Assembly: GCA_030077755.1 (NCBI GenBank)
Contig: JAQJZZ010000012.1
Span: 1,364,001-1,428,000 of the forward strand
Source: Filosporella fistucella
Lineage: Eukaryota > Ascomycota > Leotiomycetes > Helotiales
Direction of reading: 5' to 3'
Length of the DNA stretch: 64,000 nucleotides
Shown here: piece by piece, positions 1 to 11,648 of the stretch
How positions within the stretch are numbered: position 1 is the first letter of the stretch
Layout: each line of letters begins with the position of its first letter
The notes under the pieces: generated by a model
Told to the model about the DNA's origin: nothing
Seen by the model: the letters and a program-made list of their open reading frames with translations, nothing else
Databases searched by the model: none
Made by a program: the position numbers and the translations under genes

Positions 1-1182
1 GAGAGCATGAAAAATTACTTAGAAAAAATTGACAAGTTGAACGAGTGGATAAAAGAAAGATGCTGGGGTGAGACTGGCGGAGAAAAGTTGGAATGGTGGG
101 TAGGGCAAGAACGAGGGATCGAGCTTCGGAAGAACCAGCTTTGGTATGGCGGGGGCGAGTCGGAGGTCACAGCAGATGGGTATTGAGGTGAAAAGCTCAG
201 AGCTGGGAGGATGTAGAGGAAGTTGCCTCGAGGCCATGGCTTAGAAGGTAGGTGTTCCCAAAGAAGTAACTGCTCTCAACGAATGCTGGTGAAATATCAG
301 TATATTGACAACAGTAGGAACAACAGACAGGTTAGGAAGGAGATAACCATATATTCCTTCCACACCCAACATACCCCTGGAATTCCTGTCAGCATCATGA
401 GGATGATCCACCATGCTGGAGGAAAGATACGCACGGGTGAAGTCATGGATTACAGATATTGTAGAGAAGAATGCAGTTTTCGACAGTGCCTTCAAGCAAG
501 AAACGCGCTCGATCTGGGGGCTCTGAATCCAATATTTTCTTGTGTAATATCAAAATTTGAAAGTTTGCTACCCCCGACCACTATATACATCGTGGTAAAG
601 TTTTGCTTGTAGGAGAAAAGATGAGCGTTGAAATCCGGCCTTGGACAAAATATACTCGTTCCAAATAGTGGGGCAGAATCCGAATCTCATGGTTATTGAT
701 ACTGCACCATGATAACCTCCATAGCCGAATCCATCCATCTTACTCGCTCTCTCGTAATAATTCAAAAATTGGTATTTGCCGAAATTCCAGGAAGCTTGGA
801 CACAACTGAATTCATTGCTAACCTCATAAAGCGAAGGAGATGCATTTGCATGTGCGACTTAGACGTACTTGTGTCTTACAGCTCAAGCACCAACTGAAGG
901 TCCTTTAGTAACGAATTATAGCGTGGCAATCTGTACGATGCGCGGAATACTCCATGAGAGTGTTTAAATTTGTGATGTACGAGCAGTTAGTACTAGATAA
1001 CCTGATTCTTGGTGCTGCTGGTTCGGGGACCAATTCCAACGCAACGATGATGTGTGCGGACTCCTTTCATGCTTTCAAAGTCTTACTCGTTGCATCCCAA
1101 AGTATTCTATACGAAGTATATATAAGGCTATGCCCATCATGATGAGAAGGAACTATAAAGAAGTGCTTATCAACCCAGCTCT
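1..1182. other. left-edge intergenic DNA
   Basis: No reading frame longer than about 130 codons and none with recognisable family features. The frames are AT-rich and of low complexity. I see no RNA gene or repeat here. Confidence 0.5.
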
Positions 1183-2057
1183 ATGTTAGCTTTTCTGTCA
1201 TACGTCTCACCAGCCGTTTTGATCATGGCATACGTAGCAGTGTCAGTGTCAGCCAAAGACCAAACTTTGCCACCAAGACCACTCTTCCATCATTCTAAGG
1301 GAGCTGTCCGAAACCATATGAAGTGGAACCTCCTGCGCCATAGTTTCGATATCTCGACCGGGTAGCCATGGGAGCATCTTTGCAATGTCTTTTATCTTCC
1401 CTGCCCGTCTCCTCTCGTATCGCTGCAGCTCCCGCACTTGCTGTACTAATGTTAAAGATCTCGACTAATCTGGATGAGCATCTTGCCAAACCACCAATTT
1501 CGAGGTGTCATCAAATCAGGAACTATATGTGCAGTGCCTGAAGGTGCGTCGGCCGGCGAGAAGGGGAAGGATGGGCTGGCGAAATACGCAGTGCTTCCAG
1601 GGGAACGAGGACATCTGTATTGCCATGATTGCTGCACAATGCCATCAGTAATTACCCTGTCTCCTTCTTTCGTGGGACAAGAGAAACTTACCATTCCAGC
1701 CCTTTTGGTTATCTTGCTGCATGGTATAGCTTCGACAGTTACACGGACATGATGGTCAAGGATCTTGAAGGTAATGCCTCTACTGACGGGTTTCTTGGTG
1801 CAACTTCTTGGATCAATTCCTCTGGACGTACACCGACCAACACCATGATGACTCTCCTCTATTTTCGCTCTCAGGATGATGAACAAGCCTTTTACGCCAG
1901 TAAAGCACATAGACAAGGAAGTGCTTGGAATCAAAAATCTTATGCGGCAGGATTCGACTACATTGGTTTGTACCAAGAGAATTATGAAAGTTCAAAAGGA
2001 AACTGGGAAAATTTTGGAGGCGGAATGTCGCCTTCAATGATTGGTAAGTCTCTGTAG
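1183..2057 (+). pseudogene. DUF4188-like (monooxygenase-like) gene, probably decayed or mis-spliced
   Basis: Pieces in different frames resemble the fungal DUF4188 family of small ferredoxin-fold (dimeric alpha/beta barrel) monooxygenase-like proteins. The first piece (ATG at 1183) has a hydrophobic start, then a proline-rich PPRPLFHHS-type stretch before a WNLLRH segment. The last piece (about 1695-2057) has the GFLGATSWI, LLYFRS and YESSKGNWEN blocks that resemble the family core and its C-terminal end. The middle (about 1365-1690) cannot be joined by convincing GT..AG introns, and the expected C-terminal tail after the NWEN block is not found, although a GTAAGT follows at 2045. I read it as a gene remnant. 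An intact multi-exon gene with unusual splicing remains possible. Family assignment is from memory of motif order, so moderate at best. Confidence 0.4.
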
Positions 2058-2877
2058 TCGCTGAACGAGTATTGGAGACTAATGCTATGTGATAAATGTA
2101 AATGCAACTACATTTTGAACGGATTGAGAAGACGGAACGAGAGAGTGGAAGCCACCACAGACGACTGTTATTCCTTTGGAATATTGGGTGAAAATATGAG
2201 AAGTCCATAAGATGCCGCCAAATCTGGTGCTGAAGAAATGGAGGAGAATTGATACGAATTGATATGGTTTTGAAAGTGCCAGATGAACTGTTGTGAGAAT
2301 TTCTCGGGTTAACTTGCTCCCAATTCTCAACTCGATTTTGTTCCCCCGATGAGGTTGACGCTTGATAAACCCTATCCAGGTTCCTCTCGTGATCATATGA
2401 CAGGAAGTATACACCCGTCCACCCTGCAAATAATGAAGTGACATTTGGAGACCAACCGATCCTCTCCACACCATCTCGAAACTCTCGGCCTCCTAAAGTC
2501 AGGCCAAGTCCCGAAGAAGTGGACCCGAGCGTATGTCGAAATGTTAAAGTCCTCACTAATCAGGTGAAAAGTACTCGAGGTACTCCATCAAAAAACTTGA
2601 TTGATGGACTTGCCCCCAGATCTGCATTCGTGGCCGTGCCAAGCCCCTTTCGACTGCAATTTCCCCGCAACATCGAACTGCCGATCATGTAACAACTCGC
2701 TTTTGGTTCATGCCCGTCTTTTTCTAGAAGGTGAAGCTGACTTTCCAAGGTCATGATTAACCCGAATTACCTTACGTGCGGACGTGGATCGGCGGTGCTT
2801 ATAAACATATGCGACACCCGGATTCCTGTATTGTCAGCATGTCACTTCAGTCGACGTCGAAGTGAGAGACTGCAAAT
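2058..2877. other. intergenic region upstream of the MFS gene
   Basis: Contains a long minus-strand frame (to 1813) that overlaps the DUF4188-like remnant and shows no family features. The last 120 bases form the presumed promoter of the MFS gene that starts at 2878. Nothing else seen. Confidence 0.4.
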
Positions 2878-4513
2878 ATGAAATTCCTTAAGAAACAGAC
2901 GTTAAAAGTTAGAGATGATCAGAGGACGAAGGCTGCAGAGTTGACACTGAGGCAATCAATTTATCCGATTGTCTTAGTTACAATTCTTTTCTTCCTTTGG
3001 GTTGCTTACCGTTACTCACTAATTTCGAATACTCAACTAACTCTCGGCAGGGCTTCTCATACGGACTTCTCGATACTTTAAATAAGCATTTTCAAGCTAC
3101 TTTGGGTATCACAAGAGCGAGGTCATCGGGATTGCAAGCTGCATATTTTGGGTAGGCTGGTAATCATATTGGAACCGGGCGACGAGTACTTACATGTGTT
3201 CAGCGCGTACCCTCTTGCTTCGCTCGGTCATGCAAATTGGATCTTGCGACATTATGGATACAAATCTGTGTTCATTTGGGGATTATTCTTATATGGAGTT
3301 GGTGCTTTGATTGCATGGCCCTGCTTACTGCACCGATCGTTTGGAGGATTCTGTGCAGCCATCTTCATTATTGGAAATGGCTTGGGATCATTGGAAACTG
3401 CAGCAAATCCATATATCACCGGTAACGAACACCTCAAAAACATAATCCCAAGTCCATAATTAATTGTGCCAGTCTGTGGTCCGCCTCGATATGCCGAAAT
3501 GCGTATCAACATCTCCCAAGCATTCAATGGGATTGGCACCGTTGTTGCGCCAGTTCTTGGGTCATATGTTTTTTTCTTGAAGACAGGAGAAGATACTCAA
3601 GCCTTGAAAAATGTCCAATGGGTCTACTTAGCCATCGCTTGTTTCGTTTTTGCTCTCGCGGTAGTGTTTTACTTGTGAGCTACCCCTCATTATCAACCGA
3701 TTCATCACTTACTGACTTTACAGCTCTCCTATACCTGAGATTACCGATGCAGATATGCAATTTCAAGCCGAAGAAACTCATGCCAATGAAGATGTCAAGC
3801 CATTTCGCAAGCAGTATCGACTCTTCCATGCCGCTTTTGCACAATTCTGCTACACCGGCGCTCAAGTAGCAATTGCCAGTTTCTTCATCAACTATGTAAC
3901 CGAACGTAGAGCCAACACCGACAATTCTCTTGGTGCAAAATTTCTTGCAGGCGCACAAGGAGCATTTGCTCTCGGGAGATTTCTCGGAGTTGCCTTGATG
4001 AAGTATATTCGACCAAGATGGGTGTTTGGTTTCTACTTAACGATGTGTGTGGTCTTCATTGCGCCAAGTATCACACAGACAGGAAATACAGGCATGTCTA
4101 TGCTATACATCACACTATTTTTCGAATCTATCTGCTTCCCTACAATCGTCGCGCTGGGCATGCGAGGCCTAGGAAAACATACTAAGCGGGGTTCGGGATG
4201 GATCGTTGCTGGGGTGTCAGGAGGTGCATGTGTTCCACCTTTGTTGGGAGCAGCAGCAGATATTCATAACAATACTGGACTTGCGATGGTAGTCCCCATG
4301 ATGTTTTTCATTGCGGCTTGGACCTATGCTATCTGCGTGAACTTCGTGCCTGCGTATCGGGATGTGGCAGATAAATTCACGACGGCTGAGTTGGGAATTG
4401 TAGGCGCTGGTGCTGCAGGTGCTGCAGATGAGGAGAGCGGAAGTGCAAAGGATGGGAGTGTGGAAAAAGGAGAACTGTTCGAGGACGTCACTACAGGGAG
4501 GACAACCAAGTAG
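2878..4513 (+). CDS. MFS transporter, L-fucose permease (FucP)-like
   Basis: Predicted plasma-membrane sugar/proton symporter of the FHS/FucP branch of the major facilitator superfamily. Five exons: 2878-3000, 3051-3151, 3204-3421, 3473-3674, 3724-4513 (introns 49-52 nt, all GT..AG), giving 477 residues with every phase consistent. The first exon supplies a basic N-terminus and helix 1 ending in FFLW; exon 2 continues GFSYGLLDTLNKHFQ, the conserved FucP helix-1 motif. Exon 3 gives the LETAANPYI block and exon 4 opens with CGPPRYAEMRINISQAFN, both characteristic of fungal and bacterial fucose permeases. About twelve hydrophobic segments are visible, with a hydrophilic loop around SPIPEITDADMQ between the two halves and a short charged Glu-rich tail. 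Substrate cannot be fixed by sequence; fucose, glucose or galactose are all possible. It stands alone, with a DHA1-type MFS gene converging from the other side. Confidence 0.9.
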
Positions 4514-5403
4514 GTAGGGAGTAGCGAGTCTAGTGTCAGCCCGAAGTGTGTGAAAGCTGAATAGTCTAGTTACTGTTGGGTTGAGTAGGAGGGTGACTGT
4601 ATCAACGTCGATTTTCTTAAAGGGGTAGCGAGACTTGGCAAAGGGCACCGGGGAATTTGAGCTAGAAGCTCAATAATGTGCGTAAGACTTGTATTCAACT
4701 ATATTTGAAATATACGCAGGTACCGGTGCCCGTCCTCAAGGCTTTCTGAATATGTTGATCCAGTTTGTTTGGAACCCCTTCCGGCTGGCTGCATCAACAT
4801 CAAAGTTACCCCTCCCACCTAGTGACCCCCTGAATCGTTCGTTGGTCTATTGCCTGGATAGTCCCAACTCAGCACTGCAATGTATCTACAAAAAGAAGGT
4901 AATATCGATTCAATTCAGATGCAAAGTCTACCAATAGAAAATATAGACAACAACATCCAGGCATTTTATTTTTAATGTCCTCGCTCTTATCAAATATGGT
5001 ATGCTCACAAGGCCAACGAACCAGAGACAATTACAATTCTTCTAGGGTGAAGCGGAGTACGAACTCGATTCAGAGTGTTACCATGGACATTACGATTGCC
5101 ACGCGGGTAAGGACATTGGCAGCCCTTAGGGAACACCATTGACAATGACCACGCCCTGTAAGATTACAACAAATTGCTGCTGTCTGTATGTAAGTCTATC
5201 GAATACAAAGGCCAACCCCTTCAGAACAGTTCCTCACCTCGATCCAACCTATGAATATTCTCCAATTATATAGGTTTCAACCCTCATTAATGTTTATTCA
5301 CTATTTGTATCAGTGTCTGTGGATTGGCACTCGGGAAGCCCAAGAGTGCCAACAAGTTTCCAGCTGATTCAAATCAAGCACAAGCTCCATAATTCAAAGC
5401 GAT
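4514..5403. other. convergent intergenic region between two MFS genes
   Basis: Both flanking genes end here, so it should hold two 3' untranslated regions and terminators. No open frame with family features and no repeat was recognised. Confidence 0.5.
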
Positions 5404-7073
5404 TCACAACTCAACCGTATATTCCTTCCTCAATCTCTCACCCTTGGTGTAGAACAACCACGGAAAAGGTAACATGGCTAGAGTGATAAAAGCCAGTAAT
5501 GAGTTACCCCACCCATATCCAAGCGTTTCATACATCTTGGTTCCCGCTAGCGGGATCAACGCGCCCATCAAAGACCGCAGTATGGTACTCGCGGCTAGCG
5601 CCGAAGCAGAGAATTCCTCGTATGCATCAACAAGATATGTTTGCGTACACAAAATGATAGGCAGATAGCCGAACGCCACGAAGACAGTTCCCGTAATTGG
5701 AACCATCCAGTGAGCGCCAGCTTTGACGCTCCATCCGTACCAGAATAACCCACTAGAGATGAATATCGTTGCTGGAATCATGGGTAGAAGTCGGTATTCA
5801 GGTTTCAATTCCCCTGTGCCCGCTTTTTGTTTGAGAATCTTGTCTGAAAAGCTGCCGAACAGCGCAAGAGCAATCATCAAACCGACTCCTAAGCCAAGGA
5901 AGCTGAGTCCATCCGCACCGGTTCCCCAACCGTAGACGTCTGTAAAGACTCTACTAAAAGTCGTGAATAAGAGATACAGACAGCCGAAGCAAAGGCCTTG
6001 GAACACGGAAAGAGCTAACACGATGGGCGAGAAGATGAGTAGTTTCGCAGGCCGAATAAGGGCTCTCTTGAAGACTTCCTTTGATGAGATTCCTTCGTGT
6101 AGGAAAGATCTGATGTTCATGTTGCCAGTCTTCTTTCGCAGCTTTTCGGCCTTTCGTTCTAAGAGGACTTTGCCATAGGTTTCTTCCGCGAAGAGGAACA
6201 TCAAAGCTGTGCAAACCCCCATCTACAATGTTCAGTAAATATTATTAATAAACAGCAGGTGGTTACGCACGGCAATTGCAATAAGATAAAAAACCCATCT
6301 CCAACCTGCGCACTGGGAGAGATATCCACCAGCTACCGGCCCAATCACGGGTCCAAGAAGTGGCCCAATGCCAAACAAAGCCATGGCAGCACCTCTCTTC
6401 TTCTGCTCGACAAGATCAGATATCGTCCCTCCGCCGTTGGCAAGTGGAGCACTGCCTGCTATGCCTGCAAGAAACCGGAAGGGGATCAACATGCCATAGT
6501 TCTTGCTCACAGCACAGGCAATTGTAAACACGATGAAGAGAATGTTGGTGATATGGTATATTGGCAGTCGACCGTAAATCTCCGATAATGGTGCCAGAAT
6601 CATGGGACCAGTGGCAAATCCAAGTACAAAAATGGAGACGACAATTGTTCCGAGTTCCTCGTTTCGGGAGTGAAATTCTTGCATCACTATGATGAATTAG
6701 CTGGTGGCGGGCGTGAAGAGTTCCCCCAAGCTAGAGAGCTTTGAATGGCTGTAAGTGAGATTAAAGCGATAAAGCGTTTACCTTTCGGCACTGCTGGAGC
6801 AAACATAGCGCTTGCAACAGGTGTGATAAAGCAGAGCATGGAAACGAATCCAATGTTCACGACCTTTTTGGTAGTACTCCAATTTCTTGGACTTTTCGGA
6901 TCATCCGCTCCATCCCAATGCACGGTGTATGACCCATTTTCGCGTGCTTGTGTTGCATCATGGTCATCGTCATGAATGATAGATTGACCTGTCAGGGTTG
7001 CTTCTTCGAGGTCTGGTCTTTGTACCTTCTCCCAGGGTACTTTGCTTGACTTCAAAGATTTAAAATCCCACAT
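5404..7073 (-). CDS. MFS multidrug/polyamine transporter, DHA1 family
   Basis: Predicted 12-helix drug:H+ antiporter of the plasma membrane. Three exons on the minus strand: 7073-6782, 6686-6271, 6222-5404 (introns 95 and 48 nt), 508 residues. The N-terminal cytosolic segment holds the DPKSPRNWS motif that precedes helix 1 in fungal DHA1 proteins. Exon 2 starts within the VMQEFH stretch after helix 1 and includes motif A-like LSEIYGRLP and the antiporter motif C-like GPLLGPVIGPVAGGYL, then ends at helix 6. The loop with LLERKAEKLRKKTGN is the central cytosolic loop, followed by helices 7-12. The ATG at 7073 was chosen because it opens the frame and is followed by the acidic N-terminal segment. 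Possible substrates include polyamines, azoles or toxins; none can be picked. No secondary-metabolite biosynthesis gene lies next to it. Confidence 0.9.
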
Positions 7074-7736
7074 TCCAGTATTATATTGAAATATGACGGA
7101 AATCGAGTAGTTTCATAATAATCGATGCCTTACTCAAGCTTCAGAGATATGGCTAGAGAATATATATTGTGACACACGCAACTTTCGGGAAGAGCGGAGA
7201 CTATGGAGACCCGGACATTACGATAAGTCCATGACCATGACCAAGCACTGCTAGGATTAAGAGAATCCGATCAATTGAAGAAGCCATGATAGCATCAGGC
7301 GAAAGGAACAGGTGCTTCGAAGTTCATATCAGCTCACAATTTGGTCACGTGTTGACTCACACCACCACGACGGAGGCAACTGCTGAGGAATACCGGGACA
7401 GATGCTTAGAATTACCGTGAAACGAGGGTACGATATGCTCCTTAAACTCCGAATTGACGGATTTAACGGTGATATATGCTGCGGCGTGTGGACATTGGAC
7501 CGTCGGGATAGTATCTGAGTGATGTGTTGTGAAGATATATTTTCGGTTAGAGGTCAGTGGGGTTGTCGTAATTGCCGTTCTAGTCATTCCTACAGGATGG
7601 TTCTTTTGTTGCATGAAATACCTCTCGTGGTACATGGAAACGTTGACCCTGGTGTACCTTGCAATACCATCGCAAGCAGCTCCCTCGTCGTGATCCTGTG
7701 TGAAATCATTCAACGTACCTATGCAACCTCGCAAAC
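7074..7736. other. promoter region of the DHA1 MFS gene and 3' flank of the LanC-like gene
   Basis: Both neighbours are on the minus strand. The minus-strand frame 7357-7740 shows no family similarity and is probably chance. Nothing else recognised. Confidence 0.4.
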
Positions 7737-8882
7737 TCATAGATCAGTGTAAATTGCCACTCTTCCTTGAATACCGTCCCAAACCTGTAGCCATACCCAA
7801 GATCTACCAGCTTCTCCCCATAAAATTCCGAACGGATCGGAACTTATCTCAAACTTCCCATCCCGAACACCTTGCTGAGCTATATCCGGAGTCGCTTGAC
7901 AGAGGAAGTGATCTCTCTGTGGTCTCTCGAGGGCTAATGCATTCCCTGTAATTCCATGGCAGATGTTGGGTTCCTTGGTCAAGAGCCCTCGCTCCCAGAT
8001 GATTTTCCTCCCACTGGCTATCGCTTCATTGATCTTATTTTGTAGTGTAGGGAAATATTGCTTGATGGCAAGAAGGGACAGAACAAAACCTGGTGCTCCA
8101 TGGCAAAAGTGCACAAGTCCAAGATCTTTTCCCTCAATCACTGGCCAATTTCCATCTGCGCCTTGTAAAGTGAGAAGCGATAAAAGTTTGCTTTCCAGCC
8201 TCTCTGCATAGGATTGGTCGCACAGAACGATCTGGGTGATGATGCCAATCTCGCCGTGAACAGTACCTAAATACTGGCGATTACTCCATACCCAAGGCTG
8301 CTGAGGGAGAATATCTTCGATCAGGGTTGTGATCACTTGGCTAATGGACCGAGCAAGCCTAGGGTGTGACTTTCGCATTATTCGTAGCAAGTAGAGCGCG
8401 CCTGCTCGCCCCTTTAGCCATTCGCACCAAGTTGGATCGACATCTAGACTTTGAAGTGCCTCTAAAACTTTGTTTGCGTAGGTTTCGTCTTGATAAAAGC
8501 AGGCTTTGAGGGTATTGAAAGACAAGTACTCATTCGCTACCCCACACCCAGTATGGAGCGACGGTGGCACGTCATCCTGACCGAGCTCAAGGTATGCTTC
8601 GCACCAGTGATCCGGTAGCTTCCCCTCGAGTTTTAGTTCGGGATGTGTTTCATAGAGCCTCCAAAATAGGTACGCGACAGATGTAGGTCCGATGAACAAT
8701 CCCTTATACACTTGATCTCGGAATGGCGACGGCCATGGAAGAACTGGAGGACAATCACGCAATATCCGTGAAGCCGATTGAACCAAATGCAGCTTGGGAT
8801 CCTGTATTTGAAGTAACGTCGTTTCTGTATTTGGAAAGAATCGTTTCTCAGGCTTGGATATCTGAGATGGATCGATGGCCAT
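7737..8882 (-). CDS. LanC-like (LANCL) zinc protein, stand-alone
   Basis: Intronless gene of 381 residues, close to the usual LANCL/LanC length (about 400). LanC proteins are alpha/alpha toroids holding one zinc. Bacterial members cyclise lanthipeptides; animal LANCL proteins are reported to add glutathione to dehydroamino acids in damaged proteins. The zinc ligands are visible: Cys260 in the FCHGAPG motif and Cys308-His309 in ICHGITGN, spaced like Cys276/Cys322/His323 of human LANCL1. Other signature pieces are GLFIGPTSVAYLF near residue 61, KGRAGALYLL near 157 and VHGEIGI at 208. The C-terminus holds DPFGILWGEAGRSWVWLQV, the final repeat of the toroid. No LanB, precursor peptide or peptidase gene is nearby, so a detoxification or signalling role like LANCL is more likely than lanthipeptide synthesis. 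The ATG at 8882 is the only Met opening this frame. Confidence 0.88.
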   Translation of the reverse strand: MAIDPSQISKPEKRFFPNTETTLLQIQDPKLHLVQSASRILRDCPPVLPWPSPFRDQVYKGLFIGPTSVAYLFWRLYETHPELKLEGKLPDHWCEAYLELGQDDVPPSLHTGCGVANEYLSFNTLKACFYQDETYANKVLEALQSLDVDPTWCEWLKGRAGALYLLRIMRKSHPRLARSISQVITTLIEDILPQQPWVWSNRQYLGTVHGEIGIITQIVLCDQSYAERLESKLLSLLTLQGADGNWPVIEGKDLGLVHFCHGAPGFVLSLLAIKQYFPTLQNKINEAIASGRKIIWERGLLTKEPNICHGITGNALALERPQRDHFLCQATPDIAQQGVRDGKFEISSDPFGILWGEAGRSWVWLQVWDGIQGRVAIYTDL

Positions 8883-9603
8883 GATGGGCTGTCAGCTTAT
8901 CGTTCTTGAACGGCCAAGATTTGTGACTGATCTTCAAGGTCGTATTGGGGATAGTAAATAGTAACTAGTAACTAATGAGCTTCTGCGATGCTTCAAAGGA
9001 GGTTCGTGATGGTGGAATGATGGCTCATCGTCAGTTTGCGACAGAATGGCGATGCCCTTCCCGTTAGTCGCTTGAGTTTCAGACCCCACAATTTGGAATG
9101 ATTGAAAAAGGCAAAGATGGCAAAAAACCTAACATCAGAGTTCCAGAAAGTAAACTAACCAAAATATCGGCGAATTGATTCCACCGAATCCATCCAAACT
9201 TCAAGTAGCCATATAACCCGACAAAAAAAAAAAAGCCAAAAATTTCGAGTAGCAAAACATTCAGAGAAAGGGGCTTCGAACCCCAGACTCCTTAGTACAA
9301 CTGCCGAACAGCTGTTTATGGCTTGCTCCCAGAGCTTTTCGCCCTTGATTGTTACTTATCTGGTGAAGAATAGACTACTAGACCACCGGGCTACTGACGT
9401 GAACAAGTTATTTGAACGGGGCATATCAAGTTATATATCCTCTAGATCAAAAGTTTGGCGATCCTCGCTAACTGTGTGTACATTGAATTGATTTCAGAAT
9501 TCAATGTTAGACCAACACTTCGGGCTTGGTAAGAGAGTTCGTGCAATTATATCACGTATCCGATACTTCTAAGCTGCTTTTTCTATATAACCATTGAAAG
9601 TAA
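8883..9603. other. intergenic region with a 13-A run and a tRNA-like element
   Basis: Holds the promoter of the LanC-like gene (near 8883), a run of A at about 9222-9233 and the pol III-like element described separately (9261-9397). No protein gene. Confidence 0.4.
9261..9397 (-). tRNA. possible intron-containing tRNA gene or tRNA-derived relic
   Basis: On the minus strand, positions 9385-9375 read TGGTCTAGTAG, matching the pol III A-box consensus, and 9282-9272 read GGTTCGAAGCC, matching the B-box/T-loop almost perfectly. The ends (TCAG at 9397-9394 and CTGA at 9264-9261) can pair for four base pairs, but the rest of the acceptor stem does not match. About 90 bases separate the boxes, so a functional tRNA would need an intron or long variable arm. 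I could not place an anticodon arm. It may be a degenerate tRNA, a SINE head, or a true tRNA I fail to fold. Confidence 0.3.
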
Positions 9604-10905
9604 TCACCGCGCGGGTATCACCGTCCCTTCACACTCTCCAAAACCAACCCCTTGACCTGCAATTGCATTCAATGTCACCCTATCTCCATCCTCCAAGAAA
9701 ATTCTCTTCTCCTTCGCGCCTTCAGAATTCTTGACATCCACTCCTCCTTTTGTAGCTATCTCCATCAAGCATCCGTGGGAGTCCAGCGTTGAACCAGAAA
9801 TAGTGCCTGTTGCAAGCAGGTCACCTGTCCTAAGACTGCATCCGTTGATGGTTTGGTGAGCGATCAAATCTCTCAGTGTCCAGTATAATGATGAGAATTT
9901 GGACATGCAGGTGACTGAATCATCTTTTGAGTGCTGAGGACGGATCGATGCCTTCAATTCGAAGTCGAATGTCGGTTTTGTATCTGGATCTTGCAGATAT
10001 GAGGCAATAGTCACACCAGGATTTCGAGGTGGAAGCGATACTTTGAAAGTTTCGAGAGCATCAAGTGTAATCACCCACGGGGAGATGCTAGTCGCAAACG
10101 ACTTTCCGTTCAGAGGTCCAAGAGGATTCATTTCCAGTCCTTGTATATCTCGCGCTGCCGTGTGTCAGTTCATATGTCCTCATACAAAGACGTTGAACGT
10201 ACCACTCCAGTCATTGATCAGCACCAGACCAAATATGTGGTCATCTGCATTAGCTATATTAATCGGTTCGCCTAACACACTTGGTTTTCCAATCACCGCT
10301 GCAACCTCAAGCTCGTAATCTAACCTCTTCGTAGGACCAAAAACAACCTTTCCATCTTGATCTCGGTACTGTCCTTTCGGCCTCGGAATTGGTGTCCCTG
10401 AAACAACAATGGAAGATGCCCGACCATGGTAGCCTATGGGAAAATGCTCGAAGCCAGGTGGGAGTTCTCTCTTCTTAAACACAGCTTCTCCTGCATTCAG
10501 AACATGATCACGGGAGCAGGAAAAGTCGGTGAAGTCACCAACCGAAACTGGGAGGTGAAGAGTGCATTTTGCTAGAGGAGTGCAGCATGATGGTGGGAGA
10601 GATTTCGATATATATGATTGAATCCATACACGGGTTGCCTTTTGCTCAGCTTTCGTCAAAGCTGCAAATGAGTTAAGTGTTGGCTGGCATTTGTTAGCTA
10701 GCTGTTGAATTTACACATATGAACCACATACCTCGGAAAATGTTTTGACGGCATGTGCTGATATATTCAAATGGCCTAGCTTTGCGAGCTCATCTAAGAA
10801 AATTACGGTATCTTCAAATCGAGTCGCAACACCTTTCTTAGGATGTGAAGCACTGCTTGCAATCCCAAACGGGATGTTTTCGATTCCGAAGTGATCAGTA
10901 TACAT
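9604..10905 (-). CDS. fahA: fumarylacetoacetase (fumarylacetoacetate hydrolase)
   Basis: Last enzyme of tyrosine/phenylalanine catabolism: splits 4-fumarylacetoacetate into fumarate and acetoacetate, in the cytosol. Three exons: 10905-10732, 10683-10203, 10154-9604 (both introns 48 nt), 401 residues, slightly shorter than the usual 420-430. The start (CAAAATG at 10905) leads into NIPFGIAS, the conserved N-terminal SH3-like segment. Exon 2 opens with PTLNSFAAL, as in other fungal FAHs, and continues through DFTDFSCSRDH, where the catalytic metal/His region lies, then PIGYHGRASS and DYELEVAAVIG. The exon 2/3 junction rebuilds NDWSARDIQ, and exon 3 carries LGPLNGKSFATSISPWV and LLATGTISG, active-site and substrate loops of the family. 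It is divergent from a cupin gene. HPPD of the same pathway is 10 kb away. Confidence 0.95.
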
Positions 10906-11648
10906 TTTGGCAAGCTGAATTCAACAGTTTTTCAAGATAGAATTGAATTTTGACGATAACATTTGGAATACACTCGCTACTTGGCAAAGCCCGTACCCCG
11001 AGCATCTTTCAATTTCGTAGTATCTTCCGAGCAATGCATCCGTATATGAGTGGGGAAGCTTTGCCGACCCCGCCTCCACTCTTCCGCGGCATCCGTCAGG
11101 AGTTTCGGTTGTTCCAAGCCAACATGACGGAGTACAGCACGACAACATGAGTGGAATGGAAGTAGTTGTCGCATGGATATGTCGGGCATTATCTTCACGA
11201 TCCATGAATCAACCAGGGAATTTGGAGCAATGATTTGAGAATTAGTATCTGCCGTAAACTCTGCTGATTTGCCGTTGCTGACTGATGCGAGTCTCCCACT
11301 CACTACCTACCTGATCTAGGTACCCTTCTCGGACATATTGTGTACTCCTTGCCGAAATCCGAGACTCATGAATCTACTAGAATTAAAGCCTCCAGGTGTT
11401 CAGTCTGAGTCCAAGTCTTCGGAGTTAGTATGCAAATCGTAGGTAAGGGTACACCTGTGCGTCCCCTCCCCCACATTACCGCTACCCCACACTGCTTCGA
11501 GGACACAACAAAGGCTTAGAATAATTCTCACCAAAGCAAAAGATTATTTTCACTTGCAATCAATATCACAAGTCCGTTGCATCTCATACCTCAAAGACCT
11601 CGATCCTTTCTCTCTCTACCCAAGGACATCCATCATCAGAACTTCACC
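10906..11648. promoter_or_regulatory. bidirectional promoter region, fumarylacetoacetase / cupin gene
   Basis: The 743 bases between the two divergent start codons must hold both promoters. A pyrimidine-rich stretch precedes the cupin start (about 11595-11640), common before fungal start codons. I saw no operator I could name. Short frames inside (10921-11303) are chance. Confidence 0.45.

Noticed and set aside
1813..2556. 247-codon minus-strand frame
   Set aside because: Antisense to the DUF4188-like remnant, no family features and no good splice signals.
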